64,000 nucleotides of DNA from Microbacterium sp. 70-16 (GTDB lineage Bacteria > Actinomycetota > Actinomycetes > Actinomycetales > Microbacteriaceae), in the NCBI RefSeq assembly GCF_001898315.1, contig NZ_MKTQ01000010.1:62001-126000 (forward strand), given 5' to 3'. Under the pieces are notes generated by a model. The model ran no database searches. It saw only the letters and a program-made list of their open reading frames with translations, and was not told where the DNA came from. The translations under genes and the position numbers were made by a program. How positions within the stretch are numbered: position 1 is the stretch's first letter; each line of letters begins with the position of its first letter. Positions 26,984-35,468 of the stretch are shown here, piece by piece.

Positions 26984-27943
26984 ATGACCCTGCACACATT
27001 GCGCGAGCTCCTGGAGCGGGCGGAGTCCGGCGGCTACGCCGTCGGCGCGTTCAACGTCTCCAGCCTCGATCAGGCCATCGCGGTGCTCGACGCCGCCGAG
27101 GCGGAGCGATCGCCCGTCATCGTCCAGTCGATCGCCGGCATGAGCGCCTACGACGACGAGGCCCGCTGGTGGGCGCGTCTGCGGCGCCTGATCGACGACT
27201 ACCCGACCGTCCCGGTGGCGCTCCACCTCGACCACGGGCGTTCGTACGACGACTGCGCCCGCGCGATCGAGGCCGGGTTCTCGAGCGTCATGATCGACGC
27301 CAGTCGCGACCCGGCCACCGACGAGCCGTCGACCTTCGAGGCCAACGTCGCGCTCACCTCCCGCGTGGTCGCCCTCGCGCACCCCCGGGGGGTGAGCGTC
27401 GAGGGAGAGCTCGGCACGATCGGCGGAGCGGAGGCGGGTGTTTCCGGCACCACGGAGGAGATCGTGTTCGCCGATCCCGACCAGGCGGAGCAGTTCGTGG
27501 CCGCGACCGGCGTCGACGCGCTGGCGGTGGCGGTGGGAACCAGCCACGGCTCGGTCAAGTTCACGGATGCCGAGGGAGGGCAGCGCCTGCGCATCCCGCT
27601 CATCGCGCAGATCAAGGAGCGACTGCCGCAGACCTTCCTCGTGCTGCACGGCTCGTCGTCGGTGCCGTCCGAGGCGGTGGCCACCATCAACGCCCACGGG
27701 GGGAGGGTGCGTCCGTCGTACGGGATATCGCCGGAGCAGAAGGGCGATGCGATCTCGACCGGCATCCGCAAGATCAACCAGGGAACCGACTCGCACCTCG
27801 CGTGGACGGCGGCCCTGCGGGAGCTCCTGAGCACCCGCCCGGATCTCGTCGAACCCGGCGAGCAGCTCGGCGTGGCCCTCATCGCCTTCCGCGACATGGT
27901 CGCGCGCCGTATGCGCGAGTTCGGGTCTGCCGGCGCCGCCTGA
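26984..27943 (+). CDS. Class II fructose/tagatose-bisphosphate-type aldolase
   Basis: A 319-residue zinc-dependent (beta/alpha)8 aldolase. Zinc and catalytic motifs are seen: ALHLDHGRSYDDC, MIDASRDP, VSVEGELGTIGG, VAVGTSHGSVKF and LVLHGSSSVP. The normally strict VNVNT/INIDT stretch reads KINQGTDSHLAWT. It would split a ketose bisphosphate or related ketose phosphate to DHAP plus an aldehyde. It follows the FucA-like gene by seven bases, so two aldolases share the operon. Whether both act in sequence or on different sugars is open. Confidence 0.85.
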   Translation: MTLHTLRELLERAESGGYAVGAFNVSSLDQAIAVLDAAEAERSPVIVQSIAGMSAYDDEARWWARLRRLIDDYPTVPVALHLDHGRSYDDCARAIEAGFSSVMIDASRDPATDEPSTFEANVALTSRVVALAHPRGVSVEGELGTIGGAEAGVSGTTEEIVFADPDQAEQFVAATGVDALAVAVGTSHGSVKFTDAEGGQRLRIPLIAQIKERLPQTFLVLHGSSSVPSEAVATINAHGGRVRPSYGISPEQKGDAISTGIRKINQGTDSHLAWTAALRELLSTRPDLVEPGEQLGVALIAFRDMVARRMREFGSAGAA

Positions 27944-27957
27944 GCGGGCCGCGGCCG

Positions 27958-28752
27958 TCAGGCGGTCTCGATCGCGAGGCCCGACTCGCGCAGCGGCTCG
28001 AGTTGGGCCTCGGGGGCCTCACTGCCGGTGATGAGCAGGTCGGCCCGCGAGAGCGGCGCGATGCGGATGACCTGGCTCTTGCCGATCTTCGAGCTGTCGG
28101 CGACGATCACCCGTCGCTCGGCCGCGTCGAGGAAGCGCCGCTTCATGGTGACGTCGGGGAGGCTGGAGTTCGTGAACCCGGCGGCGGAGACGCCGTTGCA
28201 TCCGATGAAGCACAGGTCGCCGTGCACCGATCCGACGAACATGTCGCCCAGCGGGTCGACGAGGGAGCGCTGCTTGTGGCGCACGGTGCCGCCGGTGACC
28301 ACGACCGTGAGGCTGCTCTCGGCGACGCCGAGTTCGAGTCCGATGGTCAGCGAGTTGGTGAACACGACGACGCCGCGAAGATCGTCGCGGGCCAGCAGCG
28401 CGCGGGCGATCGCGAGCGTGGTCGTGCCCGCATCGAGGAGCACCGCCATCTCGCTCTCGACGAGGGCCGCCGCCGCATTGCCGATGCGACGCTTCTCGGT
28501 GATGGCGCGCGTGAGGGCCAGCTCGTAGTCGGGAACCTGTGCCGTCGAGCGGATGCCGGCGATGGCTCCGCCGTGGACGCGCTGGATGACGTTGGCCTCC
28601 GCCAGATAGTCGAGGTCGGAGCGCACCGTGACCTCGGAGATGCTGAGCAGCCGGCTGAGCTCGGCCACGCGGGCGAATCCCTGCCGCTCGATGATCGAGA
28701 CGACGTGCTCTCGGCGCACCGCAGCGGGGACGGAGGGGGACCACTCGGGCAT
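27958..28752 (-). CDS. DeoR-family transcriptional regulator
   Basis: A 264-residue repressor with an N-terminal HTH (RREHVVSIIERQGFARVAELSRLLSISEVTVRSDLDYLAEANVIQRVHGGA) and the DeoRC sugar-phosphate sensor (EKRRIGNAAAALVES, LDAGTTTLAIARAL, FTNSLTIGLEL, FIGCNGVSAAGFTNSS, ADSSKIGKS). DeoR proteins respond to phosphorylated sugars. Start ATG 28752 is six bases after TACGCT (leaderless); an upstream in-frame ATG at 28809 lies in the LacI-type operator and is less likely. It converges with the aldolase operon and diverges from lacI. Confidence 0.86.
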   Translation of the reverse strand: MPEWSPSVPAAVRREHVVSIIERQGFARVAELSRLLSISEVTVRSDLDYLAEANVIQRVHGGAIAGIRSTAQVPDYELALTRAITEKRRIGNAAAALVESEMAVLLDAGTTTLAIARALLARDDLRGVVVFTNSLTIGLELGVAESSLTVVVTGGTVRHKQRSLVDPLGDMFVGSVHGDLCFIGCNGVSAAGFTNSSLPDVTMKRRFLDAAERRVIVADSSKIGKSQVIRIAPLSRADLLITGSEAPEAQLEPLRESGLAIETA

Positions 28753-28790
28753 GACGACAGCGTACTCGGCCGTTCGGCGGCGCGGCCGAG

Positions 28791-28810
28791 TTCGTGCAAT
28801 CGATTCCATC
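28791..28810. promoter_or_regulatory. LacI-type operator between deoR and lacI
   Basis: TTCGTGCAATCGATTCCATC has a core AATCGATT palindrome and matches the operator at 29857. It overlaps the expected -35 of the lacI-like gene, whose -10 is TAGGGT (28819-28824), consistent with autoregulation. Confidence 0.6.
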
Positions 28811-28832
28811 CAAGTCGGTAGGGTGATCCACG

Positions 28833-29807
28833 ATGGCTACCATCTACGACGTCGCAAAGGCCGCCGGGGTCTCCCCGGCGACGGTGTCGCGCGTCTTCAA
28901 CGGCGTCGCCGTCTCGGCCGACAAGGTGGCGGCCGTGCGCGCGGCTGCGGAGCGACTCGCCTTCACGCCCAACCGGGCGGCGCGGTCGCTGCGCACCCTG
29001 CGCACCGAGGTCATCGCCCTCGTCATCCCCGACATCGAGAACCCGTACTTCACCGAGGTCGCGCGCGGCGTCGAGGACGTGGCGCAGGATGCCGGGTTCT
29101 CGGTCGTGCTGTGCAACTCGGATGCGCGACTCGACAAGGAGGCGACCTACCTGCAGATCGCGGTGTCGGATCGTATGGCGGGTGTGCTCATCGCGGGCGC
29201 GAGCGCCGACAGCGATGTGACGAGCGTGCTCGAGGCCGGCCACTCGGTCGTGGCGATCGACAGGCTTCTCGCAGCCGACGTCGACGCGGTCACGGTGGCC
29301 AACCGCGATGCGGGACATCTCGCGACGGAGGATCTCATCCGCGCGGGGTTCCGTCGCATCGCCTGCGTCACCGGGCCCGCCGAGGTCGAGACCGCGCGGG
29401 AGCGGGCGCGCGGCTGGCGCGAGGCGCTGCGGGACGCAGGGCTGGATGCGCCGGACGAGCTGCTGCTCCACTCGACCTTCCGCGTCGACGGCGGTCGCGA
29501 GGCGGCGGCTGGACTGTTGGCGCGCGCCGAGCCCCCCGACGCGATCGTGGCGGGGAACAATCTCCTGGGCGTCGGGGTGATGCAGCAGCTCGCCGAGTCG
29601 GGCAGGACGCCGTCGTCGTTCGGGGTCGCCGTCGTCGGGTCGCTGCCCTTCACGACGCTGGCGCCGTCGGCGGTGTCGGTGGTCCAGCTGCCGGCGCGGC
29701 ACATGGGGGCGACCGCCGCGCGGATGCTGCTCGAGCGCATCGGCGGAGACACGCAGCCGCCGCGCACCGTCGTCCTGCGCGGCGAGCTTCAGCCTGCCGT
29801 GCGCTGA
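28833..29807 (+). CDS. LacI-family sugar regulator
   Basis: A 324-residue repressor. The HTH IYDVAKAAGVSPATVSRVFNG opens the protein, followed by the hinge NRAARSLRTLRT and a periplasmic-binding-like ligand domain (ALVIPDIENPYFTEVARGVEDVA, VVAIDRLL, AGNNLLGVGVMQ). It probably senses the free sugar. ATG 28833 is eight bases after TAGGGT, a near-leaderless mRNA. Operators with core AATCGATT occur here, before the kinase at 29918 and, weaker, before gntR. Confidence 0.92.
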   Translation: MATIYDVAKAAGVSPATVSRVFNGVAVSADKVAAVRAAAERLAFTPNRAARSLRTLRTEVIALVIPDIENPYFTEVARGVEDVAQDAGFSVVLCNSDARLDKEATYLQIAVSDRMAGVLIAGASADSDVTSVLEAGHSVVAIDRLLAADVDAVTVANRDAGHLATEDLIRAGFRRIACVTGPAEVETARERARGWREALRDAGLDAPDELLLHSTFRVDGGREAAAGLLARAEPPDAIVAGNNLLGVGVMQQLAESGRTPSSFGVAVVGSLPFTTLAPSAVSVVQLPARHMGATAARMLLERIGGDTQPPRTVVLRGELQPAVR

Positions 29808-29853
29808 GACTCTCATCGACCCCACGGGGGCCGGCTTGTGCCGTGCGCGCACA

Positions 29854-29882
29854 TTGTTCGTGAAATCGATTTCGTGTAGGGT
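29854..29882 (+). promoter_or_regulatory. Promoter of kinase-isomerase-mutarotase operon with LacI-type operator
   Basis: TTGTTC (29854-29859) and TAGGGT (29877-29882) are 17 nt apart, and the operator TTCGTGAAATCGATTTCGTG (29857-29876) fills exactly the spacer. Its core GAAATCGATTTC is a perfect palindrome, as in LacI/GalR sites. Binding would block RNA polymerase. Confidence 0.7.
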
Positions 29883-29917
29883 GGACGAAGAGCGACCGAT
29901 CGGTTCGAGGAGGAGCA

Positions 29918-31426
29918 ATGACCACGCGCTGCACGCTCGCCGTCGACATAGGCACGTCCAGCAGCAAGGGTGTGCTGGTCGATCCGCACGGCGTCCTCCT
30001 GGCGACCGCGACCATCGCCCACGACGTCAGGCGTCCGAACCCCGGCTGGGTCGAGATGGACGGGCGTCTCTGGTGGGACGAGTTCGTCGACCTCTCCCGG
30101 CGGCTGCTCGCCGAAGCCGTCCGGCACGACCCGGTCGTCGTCGCCGTCGGTGTCAGCGGCATGGGTCCCTGCGTCCTTCTCGTCGACGAGGCAGGTGAGC
30201 CCGTGCGCCCCGCGATCCTCTACGGCGTCGACACGCGGGCGACCGAACAGGTCGAGCGGATGACGGCATCCCTGGGCGTGCGGGAGATCACGCGCGTCGC
30301 CGGATCGACCCTGACCTCCCAGGCCGCCGGTCCCAAGATCGTCTGGACCGCCGAGAACGAGCCCGAGGCGTACGCGCGGGCCCGGCGGCTGTTCATGCCG
30401 GCGTCCTGGCTCGCCTTCCAGCTCACCGGCGCCTATGTGCTCGACCACCAGTCGGCGAGCCAGTGCACCCCGCTGTATGACGTCGAGCGCGAGAGCTGGC
30501 ACCTGCCGTGGTGGGACCGGTTCGCCGCAGGGCTCGAGCCCCCGGCGCTGCGGTGGGCGGGGGAGATCGCCGGGACGGTGACGGCCGGCGCCTCGGCGGC
30601 CACCGGCATCCCCGTGGGAACGCCCGTGATCGCCGGGACGATCGACGCGTGGACCGAGGCGGTGAGCGTCGGAGCCCACGGGCTGGGCGACCTCATGCTG
30701 ATGTACGGCACGACCATGTTCCTCATCGCCACGGGTGCACAGACGCTGCGGACGCCGTCGATGTGGATGACCGTCGGGGCTTTCCCCGGAACGCGAAACC
30801 TCGCGGGCGGCCTCGCGACGTCGGGCGCCCTCACGGCCTGGCTCAAGGACCTCACGGCGTCGGACTATCCGAGCCTGCTCACCGAGGCAGAGTCCTCCGG
30901 TCCGGGCGCGCGCGGTCTGCTGATGTTGCCCTATCTGTCGGGAGAGCGCACCCCCATCCTCGATCCCGACGCGCGGGGGGTGCTCGCCGGCCTCACCCTC
31001 AGCCACACCCGGGGCGACCTCTATCGTGCGGCGCTGGAGGCGACCGCGTTCGGGGTCCGCCACAACGTCGAGACGATGCGCGCCGCCGGCGCTCAGATCG
31101 ACCGGATCGTCGCGGTCGGCGGAGGCACGCAGGGCAGGCTCTGGCTTCAGATCGTCTCCGATGTGACCGGGCTCGTGCAGCAGGTGCCGTCGACGACCAT
31201 CGGGGCCAGCTACGGCGCGGCGTTCCTGGCTGCGGGCGCCGTGTCCGAAGGGAGTCCGCCGCTCATCGAGGAGTGGAACCCCGTCGAGACGGTGATCGAG
31301 CCGGAGCCGTCGCGTTCGGCCCGCTACGACGAGCTCTACGACCTCTACCTGCGGCTCTACCCCGCCACCCGAGATATCGCCCACGCCCTGGCACGGAGCC
31401 AGCGCACCCCCGAGGAGACACCATGA
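29918..31426 (+). CDS. FGGY-family carbohydrate kinase 2 (xylulokinase/gluconokinase-like)
   Basis: A 502-residue sugar kinase with LAVDIGTSSSKGVLVD near the N-terminus, NPGWVEMDGRLWW, GVSGMGPCVLLVD, AGTIDAWTEAVSVG (catalytic Asp region), LMLMYGTTMFL and GERTPILDPDARGVLAGLTL. These match gluconokinase/xylulokinase-type FGGY kinases. AGGAGG lies before ATG 29918. First gene of the kinase-isomerase-RbsD operon; its stop overlaps the isomerase start (ATGA). It most likely phosphorylates the ketose made by the isomerase. Confidence 0.88.
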   Translation: MTTRCTLAVDIGTSSSKGVLVDPHGVLLATATIAHDVRRPNPGWVEMDGRLWWDEFVDLSRRLLAEAVRHDPVVVAVGVSGMGPCVLLVDEAGEPVRPAILYGVDTRATEQVERMTASLGVREITRVAGSTLTSQAAGPKIVWTAENEPEAYARARRLFMPASWLAFQLTGAYVLDHQSASQCTPLYDVERESWHLPWWDRFAAGLEPPALRWAGEIAGTVTAGASAATGIPVGTPVIAGTIDAWTEAVSVGAHGLGDLMLMYGTTMFLIATGAQTLRTPSMWMTVGAFPGTRNLAGGLATSGALTAWLKDLTASDYPSLLTEAESSGPGARGLLMLPYLSGERTPILDPDARGVLAGLTLSHTRGDLYRAALEATAFGVRHNVETMRAAGAQIDRIVAVGGGTQGRLWLQIVSDVTGLVQQVPSTTIGASYGAAFLAAGAVSEGSPPLIEEWNPVETVIEPEPSRSARYDELYDLYLRLYPATRDIAHALARSQRTPEETP

Positions 31427-33054
31427 CATACACCCTTCCCGCCCCTGCCTCGCGGCCGGCCGCCGCGCCGAACACCGCGTACCTGATCGCCTCGGGCGAC
31501 CTGCGCGAGTCGGCCAACGTCGCCGGCTGGCCCACCCAGGTCGAGCTCGAAGCCGGCGTCACGGCCGTGCTGGCCGGGCTCGGCTGGCAGGTCGTCCGCG
31601 CCAACGATGTCGATCCCGTCACCGGTCACGGCTTCATCTCGAGCCAGCGCATGGGCCTCGAGATCTTCAAGAGCATCCCCACCGATGCCCCGCTCATCGT
31701 CGCCGAGGCCGTCTGGCAGTACTCGCACCACGTGCTGGCGGGGCTTCGCACCCATCAGGGTCCCATCCTCACGGTCGCGAACTTCGCCGGCGACTGGCCG
31801 GGCCTCGTGGGACTGCTGGGCCTGAACGCCGGACTCACGAAGATGGGCAAGGACTACGCCACGATCTGGTCGGTCGACTTCAGCGACGACTGGTTCCGTG
31901 ACGGCATCCGCGAGTGGACCGAGAGCGGACGCATCACCCACGACGCCTCGCACGTGCGGCCGCTGCCGGTGCTGCCCGACAGTCCCGAGGTGGAGCTCGG
32001 CCGGGCACTGGGCGACCAGCTGCTGGCCGACAAGGCCATCATCGGGGTCTTCGACGAGGGCTGCATGGGCATGTACAACGCGATCTTCGACGACGAGCTG
32101 CTCAACCGCACCGGCATCTATAAGGAGCGGCTGTCGCAGTCCGCCCTCTACGCCGAGATGCTCAACGTCACCGACGCCGAGGCCGACGCGGCCTACGACT
32201 GGCTGACAGGCCGCGGCATGCGCTTCCTCTACGGCGACGACGCGACCACCGAGCTGACGCGCGAACAGGTGCAGTGGCAGCTGAAGATGTACATCGCGGC
32301 GCTGCGCATCGCCGACGACTTCGGGTTGGATGCCGTCGGCATTCAGTACCAGCAGGGACTCAAGGACCTGGTGCCGGCCTCCGACCTGGCCGAGGGCATC
32401 CTGAACTCCACCGAGCGTCCGCCCGTGCTCTCGCGGGACGGTTCGCGGGAGCTGCACGCGGGCCGTGCCTTCCCGCACTTCAACGAGGCCGACGAGGGGG
32501 TCGCCGTCGACGCGCTCGTGACCGACCGGGTGTGGACGGCGATGGGACTCGTGCCCGACAACACGCTGCACGACGTGCGCTGGGGCGAGCAGTTCGGTGA
32601 CGACTTCGTCTGGGTGTACGAGATCTCCGGCTCGGTTCCCGCGTCCCACCTGGGCGGCTGGGACAAGGCAGAGGGATGGCGGCAGGGCCACGTGTTCTTC
32701 CCCGCCGGCGGCGCGACGATCAACGGCGTCAGCAAGCCCGGCGAGATCGTGCTGTCGCGCGTGTTCATCGCCGACGGCATCCTGCAGGCCGACATCTTCC
32801 GCGCGACGATCGTGGAGCTGCCCGCCGAGGAGACGCAGCGTCGCAAGGACGCCACCAACCCCGAATGGCCGATCGCCCACGTGGTGCTGCACGGGGTGAG
32901 CCGCGACCAGTTCATGGCCCGCCACAAGGCCAACCACGCGCAGCTCGTCTACGCGCCCGACGCCGACACCGCCGACCGCGCGCTCGTCGCCAAGGCGGCG
33001 ATGTTCGACCGCATCGGCATCCGGGTCAACCTCGTCGGCGACGTCGCCCTCTGA
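31423..33054 (+). CDS. L-fucose isomerase-like protein (aldose-ketose isomerase)
   Basis: A 543-residue protein related to FucI, which interconverts aldoses and ketoses using Mn2+. Landmarks: VFDEGCMGMYNAIFDDELLN, the mid-domain IQYQQGLKDLVPASDLAEGILNS, NEADEGVAVDAL (position of a metal-binding Glu in FucI) and near the end ARHKANHAQLVY (expected metal-binding His). Sequence distance from true FucI is large, so the sugar may not be fucose. Start ATG 31423 overlaps the kinase end by four bases. Neighbours (kinase, mutarotase) support an isomerase role. Confidence 0.78.
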   Translation: MTYTLPAPASRPAAAPNTAYLIASGDLRESANVAGWPTQVELEAGVTAVLAGLGWQVVRANDVDPVTGHGFISSQRMGLEIFKSIPTDAPLIVAEAVWQYSHHVLAGLRTHQGPILTVANFAGDWPGLVGLLGLNAGLTKMGKDYATIWSVDFSDDWFRDGIREWTESGRITHDASHVRPLPVLPDSPEVELGRALGDQLLADKAIIGVFDEGCMGMYNAIFDDELLNRTGIYKERLSQSALYAEMLNVTDAEADAAYDWLTGRGMRFLYGDDATTELTREQVQWQLKMYIAALRIADDFGLDAVGIQYQQGLKDLVPASDLAEGILNSTERPPVLSRDGSRELHAGRAFPHFNEADEGVAVDALVTDRVWTAMGLVPDNTLHDVRWGEQFGDDFVWVYEISGSVPASHLGGWDKAEGWRQGHVFFPAGGATINGVSKPGEIVLSRVFIADGILQADIFRATIVELPAEETQRRKDATNPEWPIAHVVLHGVSRDQFMARHKANHAQLVYAPDADTADRALVAKAAMFDRIGIRVNLVGDVAL

Positions 33055-33056
33055 CG

Positions 33057-33461
33057 ATGCGCTCCTCAGCCACCACCCTGCATCCCGGGCTGTCACGGGT
33101 CATCAGCGAGACCGGCCACACCGACGTGATCGTCGTCAGCGATGCCGGACTGCCCATCCCGGTCGGAAGCGAGCGCATCGACCTCGCCTTCCGGCCGGGC
33201 ATGCCCTCTTTCATCGACGTGCTCGACACGGTGCTGGGCGAGCTCGCGGTCGAGGGGGCGACGGCCACGAGCGAGATGGCCGAGCAGAACCCGGAGGTGT
33301 TCGCGCTGCTGTCGTCGCGCCTCGCCGCGATCGGCGTCGAGCTGGAGCTCGTGCCGCACGTGACGTTCAAGGAGCGGATGCGACCCGCCCGGGCGTTCGT
33401 CCGCTCGGGGGAGTTCAGCCCGTACGCGAACGTCATCCTGCACGCCGGCGTGCCCTACTGA
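33057..33461 (+). CDS. RbsD/FucU-type sugar mutarotase
   Basis: A 134-residue protein of the RbsD/FucU family, which speeds interconversion of pyranose, furanose and anomeric forms. The conserved start ISETGHTDVIVVSDAGLPIP holds the catalytic His, and YANVILHAGVPY closes the protein. It follows the isomerase by two bases. It would supply the isomerase with the correct ring form. Confidence 0.88.
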   Translation: MRSSATTLHPGLSRVISETGHTDVIVVSDAGLPIPVGSERIDLAFRPGMPSFIDVLDTVLGELAVEGATATSEMAEQNPEVFALLSSRLAAIGVELELVPHVTFKERMRPARAFVRSGEFSPYANVILHAGVPY

Positions 33462-33516
33462 TGCTCCCTGTCGTCGCCGCGGCGCAGGAGGACTCCCGAC
33501 CGCAGGACCCTCCGGG

Positions 33517-34875
33517 TCAGGCCCCACCGGAGGGGGCGGCGATGAAGGCGTCGTAGTCGGCCCGCGAGAGCGTCGCGTAGGCGTAGGCCCACTCCAGGAG
33601 GGCCTCGGCGACCGCCGCACCCCGGCCGATGTAGCCGGTGATCGCGGCCGCGTTGGGCGACTGGCTGTGAGCGCGCGCCAGCGTCGTCGCGCACGCCTGG
33701 GCGTACAGGCCGAAGGGTCCGTCTTCGAGCGACTCGACGTCGAAGCCGCCCTTCATGTCGCGGAACTGGCGCACGTAGTAGTCGCCGGTCTCGCCGCGGA
33801 ACGACCCCAGGAACGGATCCGAGACCCCCTGCAGGATGCGCTGCAGCGCCACGACGCGCGCGCCCTCGCCACGGGGCGCGACGAGGGCCGTGACCCCCGG
33901 AGGCTGCCGGCATCCGCCGTGCTCGACCAGCACCGACCGCCCGGCCTGCTTGGTCTGCAGCAGCAGCGCGTGTCCGTCGCCGTCCTGCAGCACGGTCACA
34001 TAGCACCGCGTGCCGACGCTGCCCACGCCTACGGCGCGCAGCACCGTGTCGGACACGACATAGTGCTCCAGCAGCAGGCGGATGTCGACCTGAGCGGTCT
34101 GCCGGTAGTCGGACACCGCCCGCTCGACGCGCGCCGCGGTGGCCGCATCGAGGTGCGCCATGGCCGGTGGCTGCTCGACGAAGCGGAGCCGACCGTCGTC
34201 ACCCCGTTCGGTGAGCTTGCGCGCCGCGCGCTCGCCGGTGCGCCGCTCGGCCTGGCGGATCGCCTCGCGTACGACCCTCCGCCCCGCCTTGTCGCGCATC
34301 GCGAGGCTGCCGGCGGCGTCGAAGTGCTCGAAGTAGCGGCTCACGGGACTGCGCTGCACGTACGACGCCACCGACCTCGCGTACGTGCGCACCGCCTCCA
34401 GCACGGCGTCGCGCACGACGGCTTCGTCGCGCCCGGTCTCCTGCCCGGCGATCACGACGCTCGTGACGAGCCGCTTGAGATCCCACTCCCACGGCGCCCA
34501 CGCCGCCTCGTCGAAGTCGTTGAGGTCGAACACGAGGGTGCGCTGCGGCGAGGCGTACAGGCCGAAGTTCGCGACGTGGGCGTCGCCGCACGATGCGACG
34601 TGGATGCCGGTGTCGGCGGTGCGGGCGAGGTCGGCGGCCATGAGCGCGGCGGTGCCGCGATAGAAGGCGAAGGGACTCGCCGACATCCGCTCGCGCCGCA
34701 GCGGCACCAGCTCCGGCACCCGCGTCGCGTTCTGGGCGTCGAGGATTCCCAGCGGATCGCGGCCGGCGGTCTCCAGTCGCGACAGCTCTCGGCGTGCAGT
34801 GGTGCGGCGCGCAGCCCTGCCCGCCGCGGCCTGGTCGGCGCGCGAGGACGGCGTGCGCCAGGGGTCTGCGGTCAT
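33517..34875 (-). CDS. DUF2252 family protein
   Basis: A 452-residue protein of the DUF2252 family. CGDAHVANFGLYASPQRTLVFDLNDFDEA is the family core and resembles the metal and ATP-binding parts of aminoglycoside-kinase-like folds. Also seen: PFAFYRGTAALMA, GVGSVGTRCYVTVL and DYYVRQFRDMKGG. No function is established for the family. Start ATG 34875 is six bases after CATGAT, a leaderless arrangement. It stands alone, convergent with the sugar operon. Confidence 0.88.
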   Translation of the reverse strand: MTADPWRTPSSRADQAAAGRAARRTTARRELSRLETAGRDPLGILDAQNATRVPELVPLRRERMSASPFAFYRGTAALMAADLARTADTGIHVASCGDAHVANFGLYASPQRTLVFDLNDFDEAAWAPWEWDLKRLVTSVVIAGQETGRDEAVVRDAVLEAVRTYARSVASYVQRSPVSRYFEHFDAAGSLAMRDKAGRRVVREAIRQAERRTGERAARKLTERGDDGRLRFVEQPPAMAHLDAATAARVERAVSDYRQTAQVDIRLLLEHYVVSDTVLRAVGVGSVGTRCYVTVLQDGDGHALLLQTKQAGRSVLVEHGGCRQPPGVTALVAPRGEGARVVALQRILQGVSDPFLGSFRGETGDYYVRQFRDMKGGFDVESLEDGPFGLYAQACATTLARAHSQSPNAAAITGYIGRGAAVAEALLEWAYAYATLSRADYDAFIAAPSGGA

Positions 34876-34926
34876 GCGCCCATCATGGCAGCGGCGGCCC
34901 CGCCCGCAGGGGTGGGGGCGCCGGCC

Positions 34927-35002
34927 GTGCCGGAAGCAGGCTGAACCGCACGATCCGGGCCGTCGCGAGCCGCGAGAGCCCGATCGAGCCTGCTTTCGGC
35001 AC
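34927..35002. repeat. Nested hairpin upstream of DUF2252
   Basis: GTGCCGGAAGCAGGCT (34927-34942) pairs with 34987-35002 at 15 of 16 positions; inner GATCCGGGC and GCCCGATC also pair. It lies between two divergent units on one side and the channel remnant on the other. A partial copy of its left arm occurs at 38492-38514. Confidence 0.75.
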
Positions 35003-35035
35003 GCGCTCCGGCCGCCACCCGCTCAGATCGCCCGC

Positions 35036-35415
35036 TCAGATGGCGTCGGGCGGCACGAGGGGCGGCTCTCCCGGCGTGCTGCTGACGGTGCCGTGCCAGT
35101 CGGCCCCCTCGATCGCGACCGACACGGCCCGCACCACCGCGGCCGTCACCGTCACGCCGTCCAGCGGCGGATGCCAGTACTGCAGCCGCATCGTGATGCG
35201 GTCAGGCCCGATCGTGATCGGGAGGGCACGCGGCGGGGGCGTGCCGAGCACGCCGCTCACGCCCACCGCGGCTTCCGCCATCCGCGACAGCAGCGTGTCG
35301 ACGGCGAGTCCGCCGCGGAGAAGTGCGCGACGACCCAGCCGGCGACGACCGACAGCGCGGCGAACAGGATGTCCCAGGCGCTGGCGCCGATGACCAGGAA
35401 CTGGCTGAAGTCCAT
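35036..35415 (-). pseudogene. Remnant of a mechanosensitive-channel-like membrane protein
   Basis: From ATG 35415, which has a good GGAGGAG site, the frame encodes a membrane-like start (MDFSQFLVIGASAWDILFAA) and runs to a stop at 35257. A second frame, open from about 35310, carries the rest: GGLAVDTLLSRMAEA and then PPRALPITIGPDRITMRLQYWHPP, which resembles the C-terminal domain of MscS channels. The middle of a channel is missing and the frames differ. The simplest reading is a large internal deletion with frame change. A standalone 81-residue protein from 35281 is the alternative. Confidence 0.45.
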
Positions 35416-35468
35416 CCGTCTCTCCTCCGACGCTGAGGCGAGGCTAGCGCGGGCGATAGCCTGACGTC

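Noticed and set aside
28752..28809. Longer DeoR protein starting at ATG 28809
   Set aside because: The extra 19 codons lie over the LacI-type operator, are Arg-rich and unlike DeoR N-termini; a -10 box fits the shorter start.
14899..33461. Recently acquired genomic island
   Set aside because: Apart from the short AT-richer leader near 21.5 kb, codon use matches neighbours and there is no integrase, tRNA or insertion sequence at the ends.
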